Assembly: GCA_964586225.1 (NCBI GenBank)
Contig: CAZPHD010000009.1
Location: forward strand, 8,036 to 72,035
DNA from: JANJUB01 sp964586225
Lineage (GTDB): Bacteria > Armatimonadota > Fimbriimonadia > Fimbriimonadales > Fimbriimonadaceae
DNA: 64,000 bases
Reading direction: 5' to 3'
Numbering within the stretch: position 1 is the first letter of the stretch; each line of letters starts with the position of its first letter. The position numbers and the translations under genes are program-made. The notes under the pieces are model-generated. The model was not told the origin of the DNA. It did not search any database and saw only the letters and a program-made list of their open reading frames with translations. Shown here piece by piece: positions 44,722-52,984 of the stretch.

Positions 44722-45951
44722 ATGCGTGCAGGTGGGGGAGTGTCGGGCACCTCGAAAACGCTGGCGATCATCGTCGCGGCGCTTGGCTATTTCGTCGATG
44801 TCTTCGATATCTGGTTGTTCTCGTCGGTCAGGAAAGCGAGCCTCGAGTCGCTCGGCCTGAGCCCCGAGCAGGTCAAGTCGGTCGGCGAGGCGCTGCTCAA
44901 TTGGCAGATGGGCGGGTTCATTCTGGGGGCGCTCCTGTTTGGCGTCATCGCCGATCGGCGGGGGCGGCTCGCAGTGCTGTTCGGATCCATCCTCACCTAC
45001 TCGCTCGCCAACATTGCCAACGGATTCGTCATCGATGTGAATCAATATGCGGCCTGTCGGTTTGTCGCGGGCATCGGGCTGGCGGGCGAGCTCGGGGCGG
45101 GCATCGCGCTCGTGTCCGAGCTGGTTTCGACGGCGAGGCGCGGATGGGCGACAACGTTTGTGGCGACCGTCGGCGTGTCGGGCTCGATCGCGGCACCGCT
45201 GCTCGCGAAGGCGGTCGACTGGCGGACGGCGTACTTCATCGGCGGCGGCATGGGCTTGCTGCTGTTGCTCATGCGCATCGGCGTGTTCGAGTCGGGAATC
45301 TTCGAGCAAGTGAAGTCGCGCGACGACGTGAAGCGCGGCGATCTGCGGCTGCTCTTCGGCTCGGGCGAGCGGCTCAAGCGATACGTCGCCGCAACGCTCA
45401 GCGGCGCGCCCGTGTGGTTCTTCGCCGGGCTCATGATGACGTTTTCGCCCGAAGTGCAGACCGCGCTCGGCATCCCGAATCCGAAATCCGCGCCCGACAT
45501 CATTGCGATCGCCGCGCTCGGCTTGTGCATCGGCGATCTGATCTTCGGCGCGCTCAGCCAGATGCTCCGGAGCCGGCGCAAGGCGTTTTGGGTGGCCTAT
45601 GTATGGATCGCAATTGCGGTCGGGTCGATCTTCTTGTGGGTTCGGACGGCGGACGCGTTCTTCTGGATGATGTTCTTCGGCGGGCTGGGCGCCGGATTCT
45701 GGGCGGTGTTCGTGACGACATCCGGGGAAGTGTTTGGCACCAACTTGCGGGGGACGGTTGCGACGACGGCACCGAGCTTTGTGCGCGGCATGGTGATTCC
45801 CATGACGCTGGGCAAGCGCGCCCTCGAACCTGCACTGGGGGCCATTGGCGCCATCGCGGCCATCGGCGGGATCGTGCTGGTGCTGGCCGCGTGGTCCGTG
45901 TGGACGCTTCCAGAAACGTTCCATCGCGACATGGACTTTGTGGAGGCTTAG
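44722..45951 (+). CDS. MFS transporter (metabolite:H+ symporter-like)
   Basis: A 409-residue transporter with about twelve TM helices, the MFS motif A loop G-V-I-A-D-R-R-G-R-L between helices 2 and 3 and the conserved helix-4 region R-F-V-A-G-I-G-L-A-G-E-L-G-A-G. Central loop (VKSRDDVKRGDL) and the ETFHRDMDF tail fit the sugar/organic-acid symporter group. Substrate unknown. ATG at 44722 chosen; an in-frame TTG at 44695 falls next to the upstream hairpin. Confidence 0.85.
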   Translation: MRAGGGVSGTSKTLAIIVAALGYFVDVFDIWLFSSVRKASLESLGLSPEQVKSVGEALLNWQMGGFILGALLFGVIADRRGRLAVLFGSILTYSLANIANGFVIDVNQYAACRFVAGIGLAGELGAGIALVSELVSTARRGWATTFVATVGVSGSIAAPLLAKAVDWRTAYFIGGGMGLLLLLMRIGVFESGIFEQVKSRDDVKRGDLRLLFGSGERLKRYVAATLSGAPVWFFAGLMMTFSPEVQTALGIPNPKSAPDIIAIAALGLCIGDLIFGALSQMLRSRRKAFWVAYVWIAIAVGSIFLWVRTADAFFWMMFFGGLGAGFWAVFVTTSGEVFGTNLRGTVATTAPSFVRGMVIPMTLGKRALEPALGAIGAIAAIGGIVLVLAAWSVWTLPETFHRDMDFVEA

Positions 45952-45980
45952 GGCGGTGCACAGTTCCATTACGACGATTG

Positions 45981-46250
45981 CCCGACTCGCTCAGAAACCT
46001 CCCTGACTCGCTCAGAGACCTCCCTGACTCGCTCAGAAACCTCCCTGACTCGCTCAGAGACCTCCCTGACTCGCTCAGAAACCTCCCCGACTCGCTCAGA
46101 AACCTCCCCGACTCGCTCAGAAACCTCCCTGACTCGCTCAGAGCATCCACGGATTCCATCAGAACACCCACTAACTCGCTCGGAGCATCCACGGATTCCA
46201 TCAGAACCACTAACTCGCTCAGAAACCTCCCCGACTCGCTCAGAGAGTGC
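45981..46250. repeat. 21-bp minisatellite plus 41-bp repeat
   Basis: Eight tandem copies of a 21-bp unit (core GACTCGCTCAGA(A/G)ACCTCC), differing only at two or three positions, followed by two copies of a longer unit containing GCATCCACGGATTCCATCAG and then one more 21-bp unit. Because 21 is a multiple of three, every frame stays open and encodes repeats such as SESGRFL, but it lies between convergent genes and has no start signals, so I treat it as non-coding. Confidence 0.9.
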
Positions 46251-46268
46251 GCGGACGGGTGTCGGCGA

Positions 46269-46598
46269 TCAGAGATCGGGCGTAGCTTCGGCGTGGATGC
46301 CGATCGTAGAGATGATCTCGGCGGCGGCCACGCAGTCGACTTCATCGCCACAGTGGACGACGGAGTGACCGAGGTGATCGATCTCCCACGTCTCGATCCA
46401 AGCTTCGTCTGGGGTGCAGTTGGTGGCGATCATAAGGATGGTGATCACCTCTTCGTAGGTGTTGGTGTCGTTGTCGTAGACGGTGACGATCCAACGTTCG
46501 CCGGTGGTTGGCGTGCTTTCGACGGGGAGCGGGGCGGCCTCGCTTTGGGCGGCCTGCGCGCGCGGACGGTGCGGGATAGCAATCAGGAGTCGGCCCAT
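46269..46598 (-). CDS. ClpS-like adaptor, copy 2
   Basis: A 109-residue protein with a 35-residue N-terminal tail and a ClpS-like core: WIVTVYDNDTNTYEEVITIL, C-T-P-D-E-A-W-I-E-T-W-E, then A-A-A-E-I-I-S-T-I-G-I. ClpS hands N-degron substrates to ClpAP/ClpCP. The acidic pair of the pocket (D35-D36 in E. coli) appears as N43-D44, and the pocket His66 position is Asp74, so substrate binding may differ. Its ATG (46598) lies inside the end of the first copy (16-nt overlap), so it is translationally coupled to it. Confidence 0.75.
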   Translation of the reverse strand: MGRLLIAIPHRPRAQAAQSEAAPLPVESTPTTGERWIVTVYDNDTNTYEEVITILMIATNCTPDEAWIETWEIDHLGHSVVHCGDEVDCVAAAEIISTIGIHAEATPDL

Positions 46599-46873
46599 TC
46601 TCGTTGCACCGTTGTCCGAACGCCGATGGTGGAGATCATCGACGCGACGATTTCGCACTCCGTGCGCTCGGCGAAGTGGCAGGGCGCCTTCCCGTAGGTG
46701 TGCGCTTCCCACGCTTCGATGAACGCTTCCTCGGCGGTGCATCCGGTGGACTTCATCAGCACGCCGATGACTTCGTCGAAGGAGTTGAAGTCGTTGTTGA
46801 ACAGGACGACCATCCACCGGCCGCTTCCGGCGGTGGATTCGACGACTTCGGGAAAGAGAACCGGGCGACTCAT
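46583..46873 (-). CDS. ClpS-like adaptor, copy 1
   Basis: A 96-residue ClpS-family protein: WMVVLFNNDFNSFDEVIGVLM, C-T-A-E-E-A-F-I-E-A-W-E-A-H and E-C-E-I-V-A-S-M-I. Compared with E. coli ClpS, the N-D-D of the pocket reads N26-N27-D28 and His66 is kept as His58. It should present substrates to a Clp ATPase, but no clpA or clpC is adjacent. The tandem second copy is more diverged. A TACAAT box 8 nt before the ATG suggests a near-leaderless mRNA. Confidence 0.8.
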   Translation of the reverse strand: MSRPVLFPEVVESTAGSGRWMVVLFNNDFNSFDEVIGVLMKSTGCTAEEAFIEAWEAHTYGKAPCHFAERTECEIVASMISTIGVRTTVQREWADS

Positions 46874-46881
46874 CTTGCTCT

Positions 46882-46887
46882 ATTGTA
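46882..46887 (-). promoter_or_regulatory. -10 box, ClpS-like operon (near-leaderless)
   Basis: TACAAT on the minus strand, 8 nt before the ATG at 46873. Confidence 0.5.
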
Positions 46888-46892
46888 ATGCA

Positions 46893-49127
46893 CTAATCAC
46901 CGTAGGGCACCCAAACATTTTTGACTTGGGTGCAATGTCTGAGCCAAATCTCCGTGGAAAGGTCGAGGAGCGAGGCATCTCCAGCCCAGGTTTGCTTGAG
47001 ATTGGCGGCTGATCGGAGTTCGATTTCTTTGATGAGATCGGGCTCGCCGAAGCCGAACATGGCGTCGATGCCGTCGTGGTCGGCGAGGGTGGGGACGAGC
47101 TCACTGTGGAGGCCGGTGACGATATTGACGACGCCGGCGGGGATGTCGCTTGCTTCAAGGATTCGGTAGAGGTGCAGGGCAGGAAGCGGGTAGGTTTCGC
47201 TGGGGATGAGCACAACGGCGTTGCCCATACCGACGGCGGCGGCGAGGACTTTCACGAGCGTAACCGGCTCATCGGGCAGGACGGCAGCGATGACACCGAT
47301 GGGCTCGTTCTGGGTGTAGGCCATGCCGCGCGCGGGGACGGCGTGGACGCGACCTTCGAACTTGTCGACCGCACCCGCGATGCGGAACACGGCATCGGCG
47401 GCTTGGGGGTCGCTGGCTTGGAGGTTTTCGGCGAGGTAGTAGAGGACTTGCGCGCGGAGGTAGGCGGTGGCCTTTTGCCATGCGGGTTGCGCGGCACGGG
47501 CGGCTTCGACGGCGTTTCGGATGTCCTTGCGGTTTCCTCGGGGGACTTCGTGACCGTCGATGGTGAGGCTGTAGCCGGAGTCGGGGCGGACTTGCTTGCC
47601 GCCGATGTACAGCTTGTGCGTTCGATCAATCGCTTGAGCAGCCACGAGGTCGTCGGCTGGCTTTAGGCGACGCGGTTCGGCTTGCCGACGCGGCTTCACA
47701 TACTCATACAGCCCCTCGATGCCACCCTCGCGACCAAAGCCACTCTCGCGATAACCCCCAAAGCCCGAAGACGCGTCGAACTGGTTGGTGCAGTTGATCC
47801 ACACCGTCCCCGCCTTCACCCGCGAGGCAACATCAAACGCGAGATTGAGATTCTCCGACCAGACGCTGGCGGCGAGGCCATAGACCGTGTTGTTGGCGAT
47901 CTCCACCGCTTCGGCTGGCGTGCGGAAGGGCATGGCGACGAGGACGGGGCCGAAGATCTCAACTTGCGCGACCGTCGACGCCGGAGACACGTTCGTCAGC
48001 AGCGTCGGCGGATAGAACCAGCCCTCGGCGGGGCAATCTCCGCATTGATAGAGTTCCGCCCCCTCGCTCACGCCCAGCTCGACGAGTTCGGCGATCCGAT
48101 CGCGCTGAATGGGAGCGACAATCGCGCCGATATCCACCGCCTTGTCGAGCGGATCTCCCACCCGAAGTGTCGACATTCGCCGCCGAATCTTCGACAAAAC
48201 CACCTCGGCCACCGACTCCTGAACCAGCAACCGCGACCCCGCGCAGCACACCTGGCCTTGGTTGAACCAAATCGCATCGACCAAACCCTCGACCGCGCCA
48301 TCCAGGTCCGCATCGTCAAAGATGATGAAGGGCGACTTACCGCCGAGCTCCAGCGAGAGCTTCTTGCCCGTGCCTGCCGTAGCCTGGCGAAGGATGCGAC
48401 CGACTTCTGTGCTGCCGGTGAAGGCGATCTTATCGACGTCGGGGTGCTCGACAATCGCCTGACCCGTGCGGCCGTCACCGGTCACGATGTTCACGACGCC
48501 GGGCGGTAGGCCGACTTCATCGCAGATTTCGGCGAAGAGCAAAGCCGTGAGCGGCGTGAACTCGGCGGGCTTGAGGACGACGGTGTTGCCGAGTGCAATG
48601 GCGGGGGCAATCTTCCACGCGAGCATCAACAGCGGGAAGTTCCAAGGAATGATCTGACCACACACGCCGACCGGCTCATAGTCCGCCAGGAGCTCGGTCG
48701 CCCCCGCATGAAAGTAGAAGTGGCGGGCGACGAGGGGGATATCAAGGTCGCGGGTCTCGCGGATGGGCTTGCCATTGTTCAGCGACTCGAGGACGGCGAA
48801 GAGCCGCGAGTGCTTTTGGATGTGGCGGGCGATGGCGTAGAGGTAACGTCCGCGCTCGATGCCGGGAAGCGCCGCCCAGGTCGGTTGGGCTTGCCGCGCG
48901 GCTTGGATGGCTTGGTTGACGAGGTCGGGACTGGCTTGGCCGACGGTGGCGATGGGCTGGCCCGTACCGGGGGAGAAGACTTCAAACTGCTCGGGGACGT
49001 CATGCCAGTTGCCGCCGATGTAGACGCCGAATCGTCGGTTCCTCGCTTCCAGCCAGGCATGGGCGAGCTTCGGATCCTCGGGCGCAGGGCCGTAGGGCAG
49101 GGTGTCGTAGAGCTCCGAGACGGTCAC
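46893..49127 (-). CDS. Two-domain aldehyde dehydrogenase (ALDH16 type)
   Basis: A 744-residue protein. Residues about 35-490 are a full NAD(P)-dependent aldehyde dehydrogenase with the general base Glu260 (LELGGKSPF) and catalytic Cys294 (GQVCCAG). Residues about 505-744 resemble a second, shortened ALDH domain (YIGGKQVRPDSGYS; P-I-G-V-I-A-A-V-L-P) with no catalytic Cys. This is the layout of ALDH16, in which the second domain is usually non-catalytic. It should oxidise an aldehyde to the acid; substrate unknown. The start is GTG at 49127 with a TACAAT box 5 nt upstream. Confidence 0.85.
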   Translation of the reverse strand: MTVSELYDTLPYGPAPEDPKLAHAWLEARNRRFGVYIGGNWHDVPEQFEVFSPGTGQPIATVGQASPDLVNQAIQAARQAQPTWAALPGIERGRYLYAIARHIQKHSRLFAVLESLNNGKPIRETRDLDIPLVARHFYFHAGATELLADYEPVGVCGQIIPWNFPLLMLAWKIAPAIALGNTVVLKPAEFTPLTALLFAEICDEVGLPPGVVNIVTGDGRTGQAIVEHPDVDKIAFTGSTEVGRILRQATAGTGKKLSLELGGKSPFIIFDDADLDGAVEGLVDAIWFNQGQVCCAGSRLLVQESVAEVVLSKIRRRMSTLRVGDPLDKAVDIGAIVAPIQRDRIAELVELGVSEGAELYQCGDCPAEGWFYPPTLLTNVSPASTVAQVEIFGPVLVAMPFRTPAEAVEIANNTVYGLAASVWSENLNLAFDVASRVKAGTVWINCTNQFDASSGFGGYRESGFGREGGIEGLYEYVKPRRQAEPRRLKPADDLVAAQAIDRTHKLYIGGKQVRPDSGYSLTIDGHEVPRGNRKDIRNAVEAARAAQPAWQKATAYLRAQVLYYLAENLQASDPQAADAVFRIAGAVDKFEGRVHAVPARGMAYTQNEPIGVIAAVLPDEPVTLVKVLAAAVGMGNAVVLIPSETYPLPALHLYRILEASDIPAGVVNIVTGLHSELVPTLADHDGIDAMFGFGEPDLIKEIELRSAANLKQTWAGDASLLDLSTEIWLRHCTQVKNVWVPYGD

Positions 49128-49132
49128 ATCTT

Positions 49133-49138
49133 ATTGTA
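49133..49138 (-). promoter_or_regulatory. -10 box, ALDH16-type gene (leaderless, GTG start)
   Basis: TACAAT on the minus strand, 5 nt before the GTG at 49127. Confidence 0.55.
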
Positions 49139-49150
49139 GCGGGCTTGGCC

Positions 49151-51307
49151 CTAGCGAAACTCCAGCCACGTCATGCCCATCGCGGGCACCGTGACCTTCA
49201 CCTTCGCCGTCGTGCCGTCAAGCCCTATCGTTCGAGCTCGCAGCCGACCACCCGCGGAGTCACCTCCCGACATGGACACTCGCCCCGCGAGCCCGGCGTA
49301 GTACAGCGGAATCTCCATCGTCTCCGACATCTCCTGCCCCGACGGGTTGTAGATCACCGCAAGCGCGGGAACGCTCGCTCCCGGCAGCACATGCACCACG
49401 CCATCTAGACGGCGACCATCCGCCCGGCGGAGGTGCACCACATCCCCCTCAAGAATCTCGCGCCGCGATTTGAACCAGTTCACCCACTCGATGACCATCG
49501 CCTTGGTCTCGGGCGCATCGTAGAGCCGTGGCCCGCGATAGCAAGACTGGGCGCCGAACCCGAGGTTGTTCAAGAGGTGCAGACGGTAGTCCGTCAGGTG
49601 CTCCTTGAGTGGCTCTATCGTCGCGGCGGGGCCGCCGCCTTGATACTCAACGAGCGGCGTCATCATCCAGCCCATGCTCGGCGTCTTGTCCCACGTACCG
49701 TCGAAGAGGTTTTGGCGGGCGTGGATGTGTTGCTGAGCGCGGGGTAGCGACCAGTTCGATTCGCGATATCCCATGCCCGTCTTGTTCGAGCCAGCGAGGA
49801 AGTAGTTGTCGGGGACGTTGAGGTAGATGTCGCGCTCCCGGCACCAAGCGTAGAGCTTGCGGATACGGTCGTATTGACGCCATTGCGAGTCCTCGTAGCC
49901 GCGATGGCCAGGGTGCTCGTTTGAGGCGCAGGTATCGCCAGGGTAGCTGCCGTCGTGCTCGAGGAGGTTGAATCCGGTCTCATTGAAGAACTTCTCTAGC
50001 TTGGCGAAGTACGCCTGCCCCCACGCGCTCTCCAAGCACGGACTGCTACCAAAGATCGGTTTGGGGTTGACGACGTTGTTGAACTTGTTGATACTGCGGC
50101 TGGCGAGCAGGGAGTAGCCCCCGAGTTCTACGCCGACCTTATTGGCATATTCGCGGATGCTGCGGTACTTGGCGAGGTTGGCGTCGCTGACGTCCTCCAT
50201 GTCGAGGCCGCTCCAGAAAGAGATAACGATCATCTCAAAGCCGCATTCGGCGGCCTGTTCGATCGCGGGCAGAACGATCTTCGGGTCGGTGCTCGTGAGG
50301 TGCAGCATCAACGGGTTCTGGCTGGTCCAGGGAGCCACCGTTCGGTACATACGCCGCAGGCCGAGGCTCTGGCGTTCGCGCTCCGTCGAGTCGTGGATCA
50401 GAACGAAGCTGGTGAAGGAGCGGAACGGCTCGGCTTTGCTGACCGGTACATCAGGACCGAGCGGCGGTCGCATTTCGAGGTCGCAAGGCGTCTGCATTCC
50501 GTAGTTCACCTGCGTGACGTAGGCGGGATCCGGAACCCAGTGCGCCGTCCGATTCGAGTTGTTTGTGGCCATACCGCCGAAGGAGTAGTCGCTCGTTGCG
50601 GTCACGGCGGGCAGTCGCCATGACGGGTTGAGATCGACCATGCTTTCGGCTTCGACGAGGCCGAGGACTTCAGAAGTAAACGCTTTGATCTGGACCGGTT
50701 CGCCGGTGTTCGTCACCGTGATCCACTTGGAGAAGGCGGGTAGGCCGTCGAAGAGCTCGTAGTGGACCCCGACCTCCAGCCCCGGCCAATCGGGCGAGGC
50801 GTAGGTGAAATGGAGCGCCACCCCCTTGGGTGGCCACTGGGTGTTCGGCGTACGGCGCTTCGGCTTCCACGCCATCCGCGGTTCAGTCGGCCCTTGCGCC
50901 CATTTCAGGAGGCGGAACGCCTTCGGATCGGCGGTGAGCTGGTCGATCCACTCCGGTGTGAGATAGGCGAGGTTCGGTTGACCGGTGAGGCCGCCGACAT
51001 CGACGGTCACCGCCGGTTTATTGCCACGCTGGAGCGTCAGGCGAGCTTCGGGCTTGACGGCGCGGATCATGTCTTCGCCGGTCATGAGGTTCATGAGGCC
51101 GACGGTGGCGGCGTTGGGTTCGATCCGGAACCGGCGGGCGATCAGACCGTTACTCAGCACGAGCTCCCGCGGATCCTCAGTCCGGAGAACTTGGGCGCGA
51201 GGAGATTTGGTGGCGATGAGCCAGTCTTGCGCCGGGCGCTGAGGTTGAAACAGGGGGAGGTCAGCCGGTGTCGTCATAGCGATCAAGGCGAGAAACGCCG
51301 CAGTCAT
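49151..51307 (-). CDS. Secreted melibiase-like glycoside hydrolase
   Basis: A 718-residue protein with a short signal peptide (MTAAFLALIAMTTPA). An N-terminal beta-sandwich (to about 290) precedes a probable TIM barrel (about 310-600) with F-E-M-I-V-I-S-F-W-S-G-L-D, N-L-L-E-H-D-G-S-Y-P-G-D and a C-terminal beta domain, the layout of GH36/GH27-type clan GH-D enzymes. The Asp in LEHDGS fits a nucleophile position. The sugar is unknown; the family assignment is from overall layout only. A TAGCAT box 6 nt before the ATG suggests a leaderless mRNA. Confidence 0.6.
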   Translation of the reverse strand: MTAAFLALIAMTTPADLPLFQPQRPAQDWLIATKSPRAQVLRTEDPRELVLSNGLIARRFRIEPNAATVGLMNLMTGEDMIRAVKPEARLTLQRGNKPAVTVDVGGLTGQPNLAYLTPEWIDQLTADPKAFRLLKWAQGPTEPRMAWKPKRRTPNTQWPPKGVALHFTYASPDWPGLEVGVHYELFDGLPAFSKWITVTNTGEPVQIKAFTSEVLGLVEAESMVDLNPSWRLPAVTATSDYSFGGMATNNSNRTAHWVPDPAYVTQVNYGMQTPCDLEMRPPLGPDVPVSKAEPFRSFTSFVLIHDSTERERQSLGLRRMYRTVAPWTSQNPLMLHLTSTDPKIVLPAIEQAAECGFEMIVISFWSGLDMEDVSDANLAKYRSIREYANKVGVELGGYSLLASRSINKFNNVVNPKPIFGSSPCLESAWGQAYFAKLEKFFNETGFNLLEHDGSYPGDTCASNEHPGHRGYEDSQWRQYDRIRKLYAWCRERDIYLNVPDNYFLAGSNKTGMGYRESNWSLPRAQQHIHARQNLFDGTWDKTPSMGWMMTPLVEYQGGGPAATIEPLKEHLTDYRLHLLNNLGFGAQSCYRGPRLYDAPETKAMVIEWVNWFKSRREILEGDVVHLRRADGRRLDGVVHVLPGASVPALAVIYNPSGQEMSETMEIPLYYAGLAGRVSMSGGDSAGGRLRARTIGLDGTTAKVKVTVPAMGMTWLEFR

Positions 51308-51313
51308 AGGTCC

Positions 51314-51319
51314 ATGCTA
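51314..51319 (-). promoter_or_regulatory. -10 box, melibiase-like gene (leaderless)
   Basis: TAGCAT on the minus strand, 6 nt before the ATG at 51307. Confidence 0.5.
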
Positions 51320-51360
51320 GCCCATGCCGCAACCTTTCGCGCTATGAAGCGTCCAAATCA

Positions 51361-51930
51361 ATGGTGAACACAATGATGCGTTTCCTTTTGGTGATGGTGG
51401 TTGGGTTGGTCTTGGCCGTGGCCGGGCTGGCTCAAGAGTACACGCCGAAAGCGGGTGAGACGGTGATGAAGATCGCGGTCGAGGGCCGCGGCAACCTGTA
51501 CATCAAGTTGTTCACGGCCGAAGCGCCGAAGACGACCTCGCACATCATGGGCCTCGTCCGGCGCAACTTCTACGACGGCCAGCGTATCTTCCGCGTTGAT
51601 CGCTCGCCGAAGCCGTTTCTGATGCAGATGGGAGCACCGGGCTCGCGGTCGAAAAGCATGGACGACTCGTCGCTGTTGACCGAAGGCACCGGCGCGAAGA
51701 TTCCATTCGAGGACTCTGGCTTCTTGCACGACCAAGTTGGGCGGGTTGGCCTGTCGGCTCAGCCGGGCGATCGCAACTCGGGCGATGCCCAGTTCCACAT
51801 CATTCTGGGTCCGTCGCGGTTTTTGGATGGCAACTACACGGTCTTCGGCCAAGTCGTCGGTGGTCTCGGGTTGCTGTCGAAGATCGAAAAGGGCGACCGG
51901 ATAACGTCGGTGACGCTGTTGGGCGGCTAG
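51361..51930 (+). CDS. Exported cyclophilin-type peptidyl-prolyl isomerase
   Basis: A 189-residue protein with a signal peptide (MRFLLVMVVGLVLAVAGLAQ) and a cyclophilin domain: the EAPKTTSHIMGLVRRNFYDGQRIFRV block, QFHIILGPSRFLDGNYTVFGQVVGG with the FHI and conserved Phe/Leu active-site region. It should catalyse proline isomerisation in the envelope. The ATG at 51361 is the first in frame; ATGs at 51373 or 51376 would give a shorter, cleaner signal peptide. The GspF-like gene follows after 6 bp. Confidence 0.85.
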   Translation: MVNTMMRFLLVMVVGLVLAVAGLAQEYTPKAGETVMKIAVEGRGNLYIKLFTAEAPKTTSHIMGLVRRNFYDGQRIFRVDRSPKPFLMQMGAPGSRSKSMDDSSLLTEGTGAKIPFEDSGFLHDQVGRVGLSAQPGDRNSGDAQFHIILGPSRFLDGNYTVFGQVVGGLGLLSKIEKGDRITSVTLLGG

Positions 51931-51936
51931 CCAACG

Positions 51937-52935
51937 ATGGCTCAGGCACTGACGGGCTTGCGCTCGGCTTGGGGATCTACGATCTCTGAACGCACCCTCG
52001 GACACTTCTTCTATAACTTAGAACGGCTGATCGCTTCCGGGACCAGTATCCCCGCGTCGCTCATCGCCGCTTCGAAGGGGCTCGACTCCGAACTGCAGAC
52101 CATCTGTGAATCAGTCGAGCCGCGGTTGAGGGCCGGCGTCGCCCTCCACGAAGGGCTGACCCCGTATCGCCTAAGGTTCCCTGAGCTCGTCTTGCCCGTT
52201 ATCGAAGTTGGCGAGGTGTCCGGCACGCTCGATGACGCATGCGGTCGCCTTGCGAAGACATTCCACGCGATCGACGGCTACCGACTTCGCTACCGAGACG
52301 TCGCCATCGAACCGATCAAGGTCATTGCCGGGGGCGTGATCTTCAAGATCATGTTCTCGATGGGAGCAAGTCCGATCCAACTGCTCATCATCGCAGGGAC
52401 AACCTTCGCCGAACTCCTACTTGCCTATATCTTATTGCGGCTCATCTACAAGAACCTCTGGCGGTGGCCCAAGCTCCATCGTCTCGTCGACAAGATTCAC
52501 CTTGCGATCCCGCATATTGGCGCCGTCGAGCGGAATCTTGCCACGGCGCGATGGGCGCGCTCTTTCGCCACCATGTGGCATGCAGGGGTGCCGCTCACCC
52601 GCGCCCTCGATGTCTCCTCACGATCAACGCTGAACGCTTACTATGAAGAACGGCTCCAGCAAGCCGTGCTACTCACGCGCGAAGGCAAGAGCCTCACGGA
52701 GAGTCTGGATGGCATCGAACTGACCCCGCGCCACTTGCTGCCCATGCTCAAGGTTGGCGAGGAAACCGCGCGTTTTGGCGATGCGTTGGACCGCTATGTG
52801 GACGTCCTCGAAGAGGAAGCCCTTGTGAAAGCCCAGCAAGAGTCGACCGCCGCAATGGTGCTCGCGTATTTGATCGCTGGGCTGTGCGCACTCTTGATTG
52901 TGTTCGGAGTTAGCCTTCCCTGGCTAACAGGATAA
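51937..52935 (+). CDS. Type II secretion/type IV pilus F-like inner membrane protein
   Basis: A 332-residue protein with two T2SSF domains: first copy (LERLIASGTSIPASLIAASKGL ... EVGEVSGTLDDACGRL) and second (ARSFATMWHAGVPLTRALDVSS ... VGEETARFGDALDRY), with TM segments near 125-165 and 300-325. GspF/PilC proteins are about 400 residues; this one lacks the N-terminal extension. F proteins sit at the centre of pilus and type II secretion machines. No E or D gene is nearby, so it is an orphan here, though the pilin-like genes at 22466 and 22966 could belong to the same machine. Confidence 0.8.
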   Translation: MAQALTGLRSAWGSTISERTLGHFFYNLERLIASGTSIPASLIAASKGLDSELQTICESVEPRLRAGVALHEGLTPYRLRFPELVLPVIEVGEVSGTLDDACGRLAKTFHAIDGYRLRYRDVAIEPIKVIAGGVIFKIMFSMGASPIQLLIIAGTTFAELLLAYILLRLIYKNLWRWPKLHRLVDKIHLAIPHIGAVERNLATARWARSFATMWHAGVPLTRALDVSSRSTLNAYYEERLQQAVLLTREGKSLTESLDGIELTPRHLLPMLKVGEETARFGDALDRYVDVLEEEALVKAQQESTAAMVLAYLIAGLCALLIVFGVSLPWLTG

Positions 52936-52937
52936 CT

Positions 52938-52961
52938 TCGCCGGGACGAACCCACCGGCGA
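52938..52961. terminator. Hairpin between convergent genes
   Basis: TCGCCGG/CCGGCGA, 7-bp stem with a 10-nt loop, between convergent genes. No T tract. Confidence 0.5.
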
Positions 52962-52984
52962 CCTCATCATGTTGTCAAGCTAAT

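Noticed and set aside
45981..46250. CRISPR array
   Set aside because: Units are contiguous 21-mers without unique spacers, and no cas genes are present.
44901..46697. Forward frame of 598 codons overlapping the MFS gene and the minisatellite
   Set aside because: It is a frame shadow: Arg-rich over the MFS gene, then repeat-encoded LPDSLRN units; no start signal.
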